NCBI GenBank assembly: GCA_037447655.1 | Contig: JBBHKE010001907.1 | Location: 94,460-158,459 of the forward strand | Origin: Zygnema cylindricum | Lineage: Eukaryota > Streptophyta > Zygnematophyceae > Zygnematales > Zygnemataceae | Length of the DNA stretch: 64,000 nt | Direction: 5' to 3' | In this document: in pieces, positions 48,955 to 61,541 of the stretch | Numbering within the stretch: position 1 is the stretch's first letter | How the letters are laid out: the number at the start of each line of letters is the position of its first letter | The notes under the pieces: generated by a model | Told to the model about the DNA's origin: nothing | Seen by the model: the letters and a program-made list of their open reading frames with translations, nothing else | Databases searched by the model: none | Position numbers and translations under genes: made by a program

Positions 48955-51900
48955 CTACCATCTTATATCTGGTCTGTACTCTAAACTGATTATTTTGTTT
49001 TCTACTTTCTCTCTAACAAAGCTGAGTGTGATGTCTATGTGTTTGGCTTTAAAATGATGTTTAGGATTGGCAGAAATAGCGATTGCTGCCTGATTATCAC
49101 AAAATATTTTCTGCACACCACTCTTAAGGTGACCAAGCTCACCAAGCAAAGACTTGACCCACATCAATTCTTTTACAGCAGAGCAAGAGGCCATATACTC
49201 AGCCTCCATGGTGGACTGAGCAATAACCTTTTGCTGTTTGCTACTTGAACAGCAAGCCCCATCATCCACATATAATACATATCTAGAAGTGCATCTCCTC
49301 ATCGGAGCATCACCATAACTAGCATCACTCCAAGTAGTGATGTCAGTATTTTTCCCCACCCAAATGCAACCATAGTTCCCTAGTTCCTATCAAATATCTA
49401 AGGACTCTCTTAGCTGCCTCCCAATCCTTCTTAGTGGGAGCATTTAGACTTCTACTCAGCACTCCTACTGCTGCAGCTAAATCCGGCCGGGTACAATTCA
49501 TAAAATAGATTAGATTTCCCACTACTTGCCTGTAAAGAATAGTCTGCATGAACTTCTATTCTTCAGGAAATAATTCCTCGTCTAAGACTATGACTCCTTC
49601 TTCCTCACTTCCCTTCTTAAACTCCATTGGAGTTGTACAACTATTAGCTTTATCCAATTGAAATTTTTCAAGCATGTTCCCTATTGCTTCCTTTTGAGTG
49701 AGTCTTATAATTTTCCTTTTTCGGTCTCTCTCTACTTGAATTCCCAAAATATATTTTGCTTCTCCCATATCTTTCATTTCAAATCTCCGTTTAAGATCGG
49801 TTTTCAATTAATTAATTTTTTCTATTGATTTACTTAAAACAAGCAAATCATCAACATAAATTGCAATAAATAAAAAACCTTCCTCATCTTCGAAAATATA
49901 GATTGAGTGATCTGAGCTGATTCGAATATATCCCAGACCGGTAAGAAACACATCAAGCTTGTTATTCCATCGTCGAGGCGCCTGTTTCAAACCATAAAGA
50001 GTTTTAATCAGCCTGCATACCTTACTCTCCTCTCCTTCCTCCACAAATCATTCGGGTTGTCGCATGAAGATCTCCTCTTCCAATTCTCCATGCAAAAAGG
50101 CTTTCTTGATGTCCATCTGATGCACTTCCATGTCTTCCGCTGCTGCTAAACTGAGAAGTATGCGGACGGAGGGAAATCTGACCACCGGGGCAAAGGTTTC
50201 CTCGTAGTCAATTCCTTCCTTTTGTGTAAATCCCTTTGCCACTATCTGGCCTTGTAGCGCTCGATTGTGTTATCTGGGTTCAGTTTTAATTTGAAGACCC
50301 ACTTACAACCAATTGGTTTTCGGTTAGGTGGACAGTCCACCAGCTCCCAAGTATCAGCTGCCATGATTGAAGCCATCTCCTCATTGATGGCTGTCTTCCA
50401 CCGGTTTCTTTCTGGACAAGTCATCGCCTCTCTATAAGATTGAGGTTCATCTTGATGAGATAGTTTAGTTACCTTGTTATTAACCTGTTTTTCTTGCAGT
50501 CTTTTGCTACTTCTCCTCCCCCCCTCAAAAATCTGATGCCGGAATAGATGGTTCTCGTGGATTCTTTTGAACAAACTCGGCTTCTCCCCTATCCCTTGAT
50601 TCCGAATCAATTTCCACCACGTCTTCCGCTTCGAGTAGAGTTGTCACTGGAGTTTCCACAGCCGAGTCCTTTTCGGTCTGATTTGTTCCTGCAAGAATGT
50701 CATCTTCTCTAAAAACCTGGATAGTTAGGAAGCTCAAAGTCATCGGAATTTTCTGACTCAAATCTGATTTTTACTGACTTTGTATATTTGAAGGGATCCA
50801 CAGACTTTCCTTCATCCATAACTACTAGATGCTTTACTAAGATTATATCTTCCCTTTTTAAATCATAAACTCTATATCCTTTAACATCTTCATCATATCC
50901 TAATAAGTATCCCGGTTTTCCTTTAGGATCTAGCTTCCAATTGGACCGATCAGTATCTAGACTGAATACTTGACTGCCGAAAACCTTCAAGTGAGATATG
51001 TCTGGTTTTCGGCCTGTCCATCTCTCATAAGGTGTTTGGTCTTTTATAGCTGAAGAAGAACTCTATTCTTGAGGTAATTAGCACAGTTCATTGCTTCTGC
51101 CCAAAACCTTTTTCCTATCTTTTTATCCGACAACATACTTCTAGCACTATCACTTAGTGTTCTATTTAACCTTTCAGCCACCCCATTCTGTTCCGGGTTT
51201 TCTGGAATTGTCTTTTGGTGTTGGACCCCATCTTCCCTCATAAAATCCTCAAACTGGTTAGAAGCATACTTTCCACCATTGTCACTCCGTATTCTCTTGA
51301 TTGGAGTTTCATGGAGTTTTTCGCTCCATGCTTTATATTGTCTAAAACAATCCTGAGCTTCTGACTTGTTTTTCAAAAAATACACCCGGGAATACGGAGA
51401 CCAATCATCAATCATAGTCATCATAAATCTCTTCCCCCCCGGTAAGGGCACTCTAGCTGGTCCCCAAATATCTGTGTGTACTAGATCTAGAATTTTTTTC
51501 TCCCTTATAGGTGGCTGTTTTAGGAAAGGGTAATTTGTGTGCTTTACCTTGAGCACATCCACTACAATCACTTATATCATCACTCTCACTGAACTGAATC
51601 CCTTCCACCACACCCATCTTTTTCATCTCTCTTAACTTATCTAGATTCACATGCCCAAGCCTCTTATGCCACATCATAATTTCATGAACACCACTTTAAT
51701 AAAGTTTCTTCGTTTCATTACTTAAGATCAGCCTAAACATCCCATGGCTACCTTTCTCAGCAATGAAATAGACATCCTCCTCAAAACTAGCAGTAAAGAC
51801 TCCTTCCCTACTGGTAGTGAAAAAACCCTTATCATCTAATATAGATGTAGAAATAAGGTTTTTGTTCAGCTACGGAATAAACAATACATCGGAGAATGTT

Positions 51901-52070
51901 AATATGGATGTCTTTCCTTCTACTAACACTTTCACATCTACCAATCCTACAAGAGTAGTGGTGACTATCCTCCCATCCCCGTACTCTATCTCTACGGTGG
52001 GAATCTTTCTTATCTTATTGAACAGGTGCCTATCCTTACACATGTGCATGGAGGCACCTGAATCTATAAT
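48955..52070 (-). pseudogene. Copia E protease and pol (minus, broken)
   Basis: Reading minus: protease I-D-S-G-A-S just after the gag stop; pre-integrase W-H-K-R-L-G-H near 51665; frameshift near 51490; integrase with D-I-W-G-P, R-S-D-N-G-G-K-Y and N-G-V-A-E-R (51571-51044), so all three catalytic residues are present; linker; RT with Y-V-D-D near 49850; RNase H from 49549 down to 48955, lacking the last motif because of a frame change. About six stops or frame changes interrupt it. It is the best preserved pol in the window. Confidence 0.9.
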
Positions 52071-53222
52071 CTAGCCTGCTTCACCTTTCAATCCACCGTA
52101 AACACATTTCTGCCTTCGTGGAATTTTAACCTCATTTTTCGCCTCCAACTCCTCATCCAAAAGGAGCTCATCGTCCTCGTCCTCGGATTCTGCCTCAAGT
52201 ACCTGTGTGACAAGGGCCTTTTTCTTTCTTCTCGGGGTACCACCGGTCTGCCCCTCCTTTAACCGAAGCTTGGTTAGATTAGTGCACTCTGCCATATAGT
52301 GCCCCGGTTTGTTACAAAAATGACATAAACCTTTGGGAGCCCTTGGTTCGAACTCGTCAACCTCATTATTCTGCTCCCTCCCCCTATAGATTCCGACCGG
52401 TTTCCGTGAATCCTTGTTCCTCCAATCGGTCGCTGTTGCCAAGGCTTGGCCACTCTTTCCTCCCCTTCGGATCTCAATCGTATTCTCTCGAACGAGAATC
52501 ATCCCTACCACTGAGTTCCATATCCACCTTGAGTCCGGCAAGTCCTGCACACGGTTGACTATGTTCTCGAACTCATCAGGTAACTTCATCAGTAAACAGT
52601 TAACCTTTTCTTTTTCACTAAAAACTTTTCCCGCACTCTCTAGCTCCATGAAGAGTGTAGCAAACTCATTGCAAAAATCCAACATATTTCCCCCTTTGTA
52701 TACATACTCGTTAACTTTCTGATCAGCCAACTGTTGTTGCTGAATCGTACCACTTCGGTACATCTCTATGAGAGCCATCCAAAGATCGGATGCCCTTTCT
52801 ACCTGCAAATGAGGACATGCAAGTCCTTGAGTGAGATGGCGTAGGATGAAGTGCTTTGCCGCCATATTGTTGAAGTCCCAGGTTTCAATATCATTCTCCT
52901 CGTTCCTTGGAATAGGTGTTATGAATGCCGAACTAGTTGCTATTGGTGTGGTCGTCTCCTTCTCCTTTCCTTTGTCCACCACCTCTACTTCTTTTGTTTC
53001 CTCCGTTGAAGGTGGATCCTCTTTCCTGGTGAATCTGGTTCCTCCAAACCCTCGAGGAATTCCAAGACTTGATGGACGCCCCAACCGTCCACTCACTATC
53101 CCCCAAAACCTTTTTTCGCATAGAGCTCCTATCATCATACTTTCCCAGTATATGAAGCCGGTTCCATTAAAGATTGGTACCCTAGAGGGTGGGCCCATAA
53201 CCTGAAACTCTAAGACCTCCAT
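52071..53222 (-). CDS. Copia E gag, 383 codons, open frame ending at an amber codon
   Basis: Longest open frame in the window. ATG at 53222-53220 lies in the 5' LTR; the frame runs through the LTR end and primer site (L-E-F-Q-V-M-G-P-P). The capsid-like region includes G-T-G-F-I-Y-W-E-S-M and M-L-D-F-C-N-E. The zinc knuckle C-H-F-C-N-K-P-G-H-Y-M-A-E-C is near residues 302-315. Acidic tail D-E-D-D-E-L-L. It ends TAG where D has Trp (G-W-I-V-D-S-G-A-S), so the stop is probably a mutation that separates gag from protease rather than a natural end. Role: particle protein packaging element RNA. Confidence 0.88.
   Translation of the reverse strand: MEVLEFQVMGPPSRVPIFNGTGFIYWESMMIGALCEKRFWGIVSGRLGRPSSLGIPRGFGGTRFTRKEDPPSTEETKEVEVVDKGKEKETTTPIATSSAFITPIPRNEENDIETWDFNNMAAKHFILRHLTQGLACPHLQVERASDLWMALIEMYRSGTIQQQQLADQKVNEYVYKGGNMLDFCNEFATLFMELESAGKVFSEKEKVNCLLMKLPDEFENIVNRVQDLPDSRWIWNSVVGMILVRENTIEIRRGGKSGQALATATDWRNKDSRKPVGIYRGREQNNEVDEFEPRAPKGLCHFCNKPGHYMAECTNLTKLRLKEGQTGGTPRRKKKALVTQVLEAESEDEDDELLLDEELEAKNEVKIPRRQKCVYGGLKGEAG
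53188..53202 (-). other. Copia E primer-binding site (half-tRNA type)
   Basis: Complement of GGTTATGGGCCCACC next to the 5' LTR end. Confidence 0.85.
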
Positions 53223-54254
53223 AAGTCCTCAGAGTGGACAGGTTCTAAGAAGCCTCTAGGATAATCCAGACCACTTTGTGTTTCAGCAAAAATAACTTCC
53301 ACCCTGGGAGACAAAAACTCTGACCACCTACACCTCATGAAGGCAAGACTCCCCTGAGTCGATAGCAAAAAGAATCTCTGAATTTGCTCCCTTGAGCAGT
53401 AAGTTATGGAGGGTCAAAGTTGACCTTTTGTACAGAAGCTCTCTGGGAAAGAGGGTCCTATCTCCTAATTTTTCTAAGTCTTGCTTCTCTCACAGACTCT
53501 ATCTACTGATGTACAAAACCAATCAGAATACAATTCCGTATGCAAAAGTACAGCTGCCGGTGTACTTTATGTACGGACATTGTACGACATGGCCTAAATG
53601 TCGACACATGTCATATCCGAATTCAGTGCCATAATCTCCAGAGATTCCACGGTCCAATGTAATTTCGCCACGCGTCATCCGATGTGGCGATGGCCACAAA
53701 CCGCCAAAATCTTCTTGCGCGATCTCGGCGCTAATTTCAGCCGTCCGATTAGATTTGAATTTAATCGTAGGCGTAATAAATACATGCGCGGTATTCTTTT
53801 CACTTAAAAAATAAATGCGCGGTATTGATTTCTTGCCTGTAGCGTATTCCGTACTTATACATTACCGGATCTATGTATCCCGTAAACAATAACAGTTAAA
53901 TGATTATTCCTACGTTTACATGTTTAAATAATTATCAAACTATATACTACGTAATGTTAGTCCTAGAGTTAACGGCTAAGGCTACCGGCTACTTCCTGTA
54001 TGCCGGCCGGTAGGTACAAGGATCAATTCCTGTCGCCGGCACATTCCTTTTAAATAAATAAATAAACCCCAACAGAAAATTCCCGTAAACCTCAGGATAG
54101 ACAAGGTAGCCATGGCTCTAGCTTCCTCTCCAATTTCTCAGTGACTGCGACAAGTTTGAGAGTTGGAGAGAGAAGTTAGAGGTAGACTGCCTCGGCTTCT
54201 TTCTATATTTCTATTTAGACCTAGAAAATACTAATAAATCCATTAGTTTCTACA
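53203..54254 (-). repeat. Copia E 5' LTR (1052 bp)
   Basis: Reading minus, begins TGTAGAAACTAATGG and ends CTTAGAGTTTCA. The TATA position reads TACAAAAG, unlike the 3' LTR, so promoter strength may be reduced. tRNA-like hairpin at 54001-54041. Confidence 0.92.
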
Positions 54255-57200
54255 ATAGAGTACGGGGATGGGAGGATAGTCACCACTACTCTTGTAGGAT
54301 CAGTAGATCTAAAAGTGTTAGTAGAAGGAAAGACATCCATATTAACATTCTCCGATGTATTGTTTATCCGGAGCTGAACAAAAACCTTATCTCTACATCT
54401 GTATTAGATGATAAGGTTTTTTTACTAGCACTAGGGAATGAGTCTTTACTGCTAGTTTAGAGGAAGAGGTCTATTTCATTGCTGAGAAAGGTAGCAAAGG
54501 GATGTTTAGGTTGATTTTAAGTAATGAAACAAAAAAACTTTATTATGTTGGTCTTCATGATATTATGATGTGGTATAAGAGGCTTGGGCATGTGAATCTA
54601 GATAAGTTAAGACAGATGAAAAAGATGGGAGTGGTGGAAGTGATTTTGTTAAGTGAGAGTGATAATATAAGTGATTAGAGTGGATGTGCTCAAGGTAAAG
54701 CACACAGATTACCCTTTCCCAAAACATCCTGTTATAAGGGAGAAAAAATTCTAGATTTAGTATACAAAGATATTTGGGGACCGGCTAAAGTAGCCTCACC
54801 AGGGGGGAAGAGATTTATGATGACTATCATTGATGATTGGTCTTGGTATTCCAGGGTGTATTTTTTGAAAAACAAGTTAGAAGCTCAGGATTGTTTTAGA
54901 CAATATAAAGCATGAAGCCAAAAACTCCATGAAACTCCAATCAAGAGAGCAAGGAGTGAGAATGGTGGAGAGTATACTTCTAACCAGTTTGAGGATTTTC
55001 GGAGGGAAGATAGAGTCCAACACCAAAAGACAGTTACAAAAACCCCAGAACAGAATGGGGTAGCTGAAAGATTAAATAGGACACTAAGTGACAAAAGATA
55101 GGAAAAAGGTTTTGGGTCGAAGCAATGAACTGTGCTAATTACCTCAAAAAAAGAGTTCTAACTTCAGCTTTAAAAGATCAAACACCTTATGAGAGATAGA
55201 CAGGCGGAAAACCAGACATATCTCACTTAATGGTTTTCGGAAGTCAATTATTCAGTCTAGATACAGATCGGTCTAATTTGAAGCTACATCCTATAAGAAA
55301 ACCGGGATACTTATTAGGATATGATGAGGATGTTAATGGATATAGAGTTTAAGATCTAAAAAATGAAGATATAATCTTAGTAAAACATCTAGTAGTTATG
55401 GATGAAAGAAAGTCCATGGATCCCTTCAAATATACAAAGTCAGTAAAAATCAGATTTGAGTCAAAAAATTCCGATGACTTTGAACTTCCTAACTATCCAG
55501 GTTTTAGAGAAGATGACATTTTTGCTGAAACAAATCAGACCAAAAAGGACTCGGTCGCGGAAACTCCAGTGACAACTCTACCTGAAGTGGAAGACGTGGT
55601 GGAAACTCATCGAATCAAGGGATAGAGGAGAAGCCAAGATTGTTCGAAAGAATCCACGAGAACCATCTATTCCGGCCACAGATTTTAAGGGGGGAAGGAG
55701 AAGTAGCAAAAGATTGCAGGAAAAACAGGTTAATAACAAGGTAACAAAACTATCTCATCAAGATTAACGTCAGACTTATGGAGAGGCGATGACTTACCCA
55801 CAAAGAAACTGGTGGAAGACAACCATCAATGAGGAGATGGCCTCAATTATGGCAGCCGATACTTGAAAGCTTGTGGATTGTCCACCTAACCGAAAACAAT
55901 CGGTTGTAAGTGGGTTTTCAAATTAAAACTGAACTCAGATAACACCATTGACCGTAACAAAGCCTGAATAGTGGTAAAAGGATATACATAAAAAGAGGTA
56001 ATTGACTACAAGGAAACCTTTGCCCTGGTAGTCAGATTTCCCTCCATCTACATACTTCTCAGTCTGGCAGCAGCGGAAGACATGGAGGTGCACCAGATGG
56101 ACATCAAGACAGCCTTTTTGCATGGAGAATTGAAAGAAGAGATAGGAAAGAGAGGAAATTAAGGTATGCCGACTGATTAAATATCTTTATGGTTTGAAAT
56201 AGGCACCTCGACAGTGGAATAAAAAGCTTGATGAGTTTCTTACCGGTTTGGGATATATCCCGATTAGCTTAGATCACTCAATCTATGTTTTTAAAGATGA
56301 GGAAGGTGTTATATTTATTGCAATTTATGTTAATGGTTTGTTTGTTCTAAGTAAATCAATGGAAAAAATTAATAAACTGAAAACCAATCTTAAGGGGAGA
56401 TTTAAAATGAAGGATATAGGGGAAGCAAAAAAAAAATTGGTAATTCAAATGGAAAGAGACCGAAAAGAAAAATTATAAGATTGACTCAAAAAAAAGCAAT
56501 AGGGAACATGCTTGAAAAATTTCAAATTGATAAATCTAATAGTTGTACAACTCCAATAGAGTTGAAAAAGGGAAGTGAGGGGAGTGAGGAAGAAGGAGTC
56601 ATAATCTTAGACGAGAAATTATCTCCTGAAGAACAGAAGTTCATGCAGACTATTCCTTATAGGCAAGTAGTGGGAAGTCTAATCTATATTTTGAATTGTA
56701 CTCGTCCGGATTTAGCTGCAACTGTAGGAGTGCTGAGTAGAAGTCTAAATGCTCCCACTAAGAGGGATTGGGAGGCAGCTAAGAGAGTCGTTAAATATTT
56801 GATAGGAACTAGGGATCTATGGTTGCATTTGGGTGGGGAAAATACTGACATCACTACTTAGAGTGATGCCAGTATTGGTGATGCTCCGATGAGGATATGC
56901 ACTTCTAGATATGTATTATATGTGGGTGATGGGGCTTGCTGTTGGAGTAGCAAACAGCAAAAAGTTATTGCTCAGTCCACCATGGAGGCTGAGTATATGG
57001 CCTTTTGCTCAGCTGTAAAAGAATTGATGTGGGTAAAGTCTTTGCTTGGTGAGCTTGGTCACCTTAAGAGTGGTGTGCAAATTTTTTTTTGTGATAATCA
57101 GGCAGCAATCGCTATTTTTGCCAATCCTAAACATCATTTTAAAGCCAAACACATGGACATCAAACTCAGCTTTGTTAGAGAGAAAGTAGAAAACAAAATA

Positions 57201-57333
57201 ATCAGTTTAGAGTACCGACCAGATAGTGAGATGGTAGCAGATATGATGACCAAACTTGTGCCTTCCCCTAAGCTAATTTTCTGCATGGAGAAGTGTGGTC
57301 TGAAATTAAAGATTGACTAGAAAATAAAGGGAG
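54255..57333 (+). pseudogene. Copia D pol: rest of protease, integrase, RT, RNase H (broken)
   Basis: Resumes at Y-G-D-G-R-I-V-T-T after E. Integrase second Asp is Glu (S-E-N-G-G-E-Y, near 54955), and the region after N-R-T-L is shortened near 55085. The RT catalytic box reads Y-V-N-G instead of Y-V-D-D (near 56328). RNase H 56640-57290 is open in two pieces and ends A-D-M-M-T-K. Stops are numerous throughout. Polypurine tract AATAAAGGGAG at 57323-57333. Confidence 0.9.
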
Positions 57334-58370
57334 TGTAGAAAATAATGGTATTTTTAAGTATTTTCTAGGTCTGAATATAAATATAGAAAGAAGTCGAGGT
57401 ACTCTACCTCTAACTTCTCTCTCCAACTCTCAAACTTGTCGCAGTCACTGAGAAATTGGAGAGGAAGCTAGAGCCATGGCTACCTAGACTATCCAGAGGT
57501 TTAGGGGATATAAATATTAGTTTATTTATAATTAAGGATATATTTACTAAAATACATATACCACTTCCAGGATTTGAACCTGCAACCTGCCGGCCGGAAT
57601 CCACCCGGTAGCCGATAGCTTTAAACTATTAACTCTAGAGGTAGTGTTACGTACTATAGGGTTTGATATTTAGTTAAACATTTATACGTAGGATAGTTCA
57701 ATTAACTGAAATAGTTTCACGAGGACATAGATCCAGTAATGTAAAAGTACTGATTACGGTACGGATAAGAAACGAATACCGCGCATTTATTTATTACAGC
57801 TACGATTAAATGTTTAATTTAATCGGACGGCCGCAATTAATGCCGAGATCGGGGAGGAGGATTTCGGCGGTTTGTGGTCATCGCCACATCAGATGACACG
57901 TGGCGAAATTACATTGGATCGTGGTATCTCCGGAGATTACGGCACCAAATCGGGATATGACATGTGTCGACATTTAGGCCATGTCGTACACTGTCCGTAC
58001 CTAAAGTACATCGGCAGCTGTACTTTTGCGTACGGAACTCAATTCTGATTGGTTCCGTACATCAGTAGATAGAGTCTGTGAGAGAGATAGGACTTAGAAA
58101 AATTTAGAAGATAGGACCCTCTCTCCCAGAGAGCTTCTGTATAAAAGGTCAACTTTGACCCTCTATAACTTACTGCTCAGGGGAGCAAATTCAGAGATTC
58201 TTTTTGCTATCGACTCACGGGAGTCTTGCCTTCACAGGGGTGCAGGTGGTCAGGGTTTTTGTCTGCCAGGGTGGCAGTTATTTTTGGTGGAACACAAAGG
58301 GGTCAGGATTATCCTAAAGGCTTCTTGGAAGCTGTCTACTCTGAGGACTTATAGAGGTCTCAGAGTTTCA
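57334..58370 (+). repeat. Copia D 3' LTR (1037 bp)
   Basis: Begins TGTAGAAAATAATGG and ends CTCAGAGTTTCA. TATA box at 58140-58147. Its hairpin has a canonical T-loop (antisense GGTTCAAATCC) but a weakened outer stem. Confidence 0.92.
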
Positions 58371-59473
58371 CCCTCTGGCATCCACTTTATTTGCACATGA
58401 ATACAAAACTCCCTTCTTTTCATTGCTTAAGACAACCCAAACATGCATTGGCTTCCTTTTTAGCTATGAAATGAACCTCATTTTCAAAACTAGTAGTGAA
58501 CACACCTTTTCTAGTTTTTGTCTCATATTCTTTGTTATCTAAAACCAATGTAGATATCAGATTTTTGTTTGACTGAGGAATATTCAAAACATTTGACAAT
58601 GTCAATAAGGATACCTTTCCATCCACTAAGACCTTAAGGTCTACTGATCCAGCTAAGCTAGTGGTGACAATTCTCCCATCCCGTACTCTACGGATGGAAT
58701 CTTTCTCAGTTTTATAAACCATTTTTTATCTATACACATATACATGGATGCTCCTAAGTAAATGACCCATCCATCATCGGGTGTTTCTTTCATTCCTCCG
58801 AATTCACACTTTTGCCTTCTTGGAATTTCTGTCTCCATGTCCTTTCTTTCTTGTTTTTCAGCAAAGAGATGCTCTATGTCGAATGTCTTTTTCTTGTCTC
58901 CATCCACTTGTGTTGCCACAAGTGTCTTTTTTTTCCCTCATTGACAAGAATTTGCCTGCCCATCTTTCATTCGTAGCTCCGCCAATCTGGTGCAATTTAT
59001 CATGTTATGCCCGAGTTTCTTGCAAAAATGGCATGCTCCCTTTAGGGGACCGTTTCTTGGTCCCTCAGATTGTCCTTCTCTCCCCCCTCCATCGAAACAC
59101 TTGTAAGGTTTCCTTCAATTTTAGTTCTTCCAATCTGTCTCTGAAGCAAGTGCTTGAATACTAGGATTTCCTCGACGGAGCTATATCGTATTCCCCAAAC
59201 CAAGATCATCCCAACAACTGAGTCCCAAATCCATCAATTGTCAGGTAATTCTTCGACCTGGTTATTAATGTTTTCATACTCATCTGGAGTTTCATGATAA
59301 AGTATTGACTTTCTGTTTTTGTCTCTACCTTTTCTGCACTCTCAAGTTCAATATAAATTCCAAAATGATCATTACAAAAATCTAGCATGCTACCACCTTT
59401 ATAAACATAGGCTTGTATTTTTTTGTCTGCTAGCTGTTGTTCGTGGATAGTTCCACTCTTAAAGCTGTTGTTT
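58371..59473 (-). pseudogene. Element F gag end, protease and pre-integrase (minus, broken)
   Basis: Reading minus: Q-L-A-D-K-K-I-Q-A-Y-V-Y-K-G-G, zinc knuckle C-H-F-C-K-K-L-G-H-N-M-I-N-C near 59030, protease site decayed to Y-L-G-A-S (near 58770), then S-V-D-L-K-V-L-V and N-K-N-L-I-S. At the D insertion the frame K-W-M-P-E-G joins K-P-G-Y of 45562-45386, so most of the integrase was already deleted before D arrived. Confidence 0.82.
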
Positions 59474-60460
59474 CTGCAATTTTGTGTCCCCCATTGGGCT
59501 ACACAATTTAGAAAGCCTCTACGTAGTTTTTGACCAGCCCCCTTTCAACTAGAACCAGTGCTACCCGAGCAAACAAATAGAAAATCTGACTACACCTCTG
59601 TGTAGTCTAGACTCTCCTTAGTCCACAACAACAAGAATTATTGAAAACGCCCAACCAGGCGATAAGTTACGAATGGGCAAAGATGCCAATTTATATACAA
59701 ACTTGTTAGAAGAGAGGCGGCTACCTCCTCAATCCTCTAAGTCATAAACCCCTCTCACAACCCCTATCAATTGATGTACGAACCAATCAGAAGACTGTTT
59801 AGTACAGAAAAAGTTACTATGACCGATGTCCTTTCTGTACGGCCTGTGTACGACAAGGCCATGGAGTGGACATTTGTCTCCTTTGGACTTGTCCCCATGC
59901 TCCATGGGATTCGCGCTTCCCAATCTTATCTTGCCACGTGGCGCCCCGTCATGTCATGCCCGAAAACCGCCAAGAGGGTCATTGCGGGATCTCGGCGATG
60001 ATGTGTGCCCTCGGATCCAAACCTGCTTTTAGTACTAGCCGTTTAAAACAAATGTATGGGACATTTGTTTTGTGCGTACTATATTTCAACTAGTCTCTAT
60101 GTTCTTTATCTATAGTTCCGTTAATCGGATTAATGTTCTTGAGCAAGTTTTAAATAGTTATCACATCCTATATATCTCAGCACAGTTCCTAGACTATAGG
60201 TTAACGCAAACAGCTACTTTCACGGAGGTGAGGTACCAGGATCAAATCCTCGGTCCGTGAAACCATTTTGGTAAATCTACTACCTTCCCTTTCCTGTCTC
60301 TTTCAGATAACCTAGGCAGCCAAGGCTCCACCTTCCTCACTTTCTTTCAGCAACTACAACAAGTATGGGGGCCAGAGAGAGGAGGTGGAGGCGGGGTGGC
60401 CATGCTTTCCATTATCTATTAAGACCTACAAAATACCTTCTAAATCTAGTGATTTCAACA
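59474..60460 (-). repeat. Copia G 3' LTR (987 bp)
   Basis: Reading minus, begins TGTTGAAATCACTAG and ends GACACAAAATTGCA. It contains a hairpin at 60218-60262 with stem TTTCACGGA/TCCGTGAAA around AGGATCAAATCCT. A gag-like ATG lies 20 bp before its end. It interrupts F gag at 59473. Confidence 0.88.
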
Positions 60461-60473
60461 CTCCCTTTATATT

Positions 60474-61114
60474 CTAGTCTAATTTCAATATTTCCTTTAA
60501 TCCACATTTTAACTTGGGAGAGGGCACAGGTTTGGTCATCATATCAACAACCATTTCCTCATCACCTGTATACACAAATTTCACAAGTTTGTTATCAACC
60601 TTTTCCCTCACAAAACTTAATCTTATGTCCATATGTTTAGCCTTCAAATGATGTTTTGGATTGGTTGCAATTACAATGGCTGCCCGATTATCACAAAACA
60701 CTTCCTGCACTCCCTCCTTCATATACTCAAGTTCTTGAAATAAAGTTTTGACCCACATCAACTCTTTCACAGGAGAACAAGAGGTCATGTACTCAGCCTC
60801 CATATTGGACTGAGCAACTACCTTTTGTTGTTTGCTACTGCAACAGTAACCACCTTCCCCCACATACAACACATACCCAGAAGTACATCTTCTCATAAGT
60901 GCATCCCCAAAACTGGCATCACTCCAAGTGGTGAGGTTAATGTGCTCTCCTCCAAAAAGCAACCATAAATCCCTGGTTCCCACCAGATATCTTATGACTC
61001 TCTTGGCTGCCTCCTTGTCTCGCTTCCTAGGATCATTAAGACTCCTACTGAGGACTCAAATTGCTGGTGCTATATCCGGTCTAGTACATGTCATAAAGTA
61101 GATAAAGCTTCCTA
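60474..61114 (-). pseudogene. Copia G RNase H (minus)
   Basis: Open from 60983 to 60474: G-T-R-D-L-W-L, T-W-S-D-A-S, E-A-E-Y-M, C-D-N-R-A-A-I, and the end V-D-M-M-T-K-P-V-P. Upstream to 61114 the T-R-P-D-I-A-P region has a stop. Cut at 61115 by an LTR fragment. Confidence 0.88.
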
Positions 61115-61541
61115 TGTAGAAACTAATGGATTTATTAGTATTTTCTAGGTCTAAATAGAAATAGAAAGAAGCCGAGGCAGTCTATCTCTAACTTCTCTCT
61201 CCAACTCTCAAACTTGTCGCAGTCACTGAGAAGTTGGAGAGGAAGCTAGAGCCATGGCTACCTTGGCTATCCTGAAGTTTACGGGAATTTAATATTAGGG
61301 TTTATTTATTTAATTAAAAGTTAAGCGCCGGCGGCAGGATTTGATCCCTGTACCTACCGGCCGGCAGATAGGAAATAGCCGGTAGCCTTAGCCGTTAGGT
61401 CTAGCTATAGTGTTACGTACTATATAGTTTGATAATGATTTAAAGATGTATACGTACGATAAATTCATTTAACTGTTACGGATTACGGGATACATAGATC
61501 CGGTACGGATGACGGTACGGATTACGAATCAATACCGCGCA
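61115..61541 (+). repeat. Truncated D/E-type LTR in copia G
   Basis: Begins TGTAGAAACTAATGG, follows the D LTR to ATACCGCGCATT, then stops abruptly at G pol. Most of the G RT is missing at this junction. Hairpin at 61326-61366. Confidence 0.85.

Larger units (their letters stand above)
47822..54254 (-). mobile_element. Copia E (minus), most complete element, inserted in D
   Basis: LTRs at 54254-53203 and 48859-47822. Flanks AAAGA (47817-47821) and ATAGA (54255-54259), 4 of 5 matching. Removing E restores the D protease region (P-T-V-E then Y-G-D-G-R). Confidence 0.93.
45563..58370 (+). mobile_element. Copia D (plus), inserted in F and split by E
   Basis: LTRs at 45563-46602 and 57334-58370. 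Flanks CCCTT (45558-45562) and CCCTC (58371-58375), 4 of 5 matching. Internal parts are 46603-47821 and 54255-57333. All genes are broken. Confidence 0.9.
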
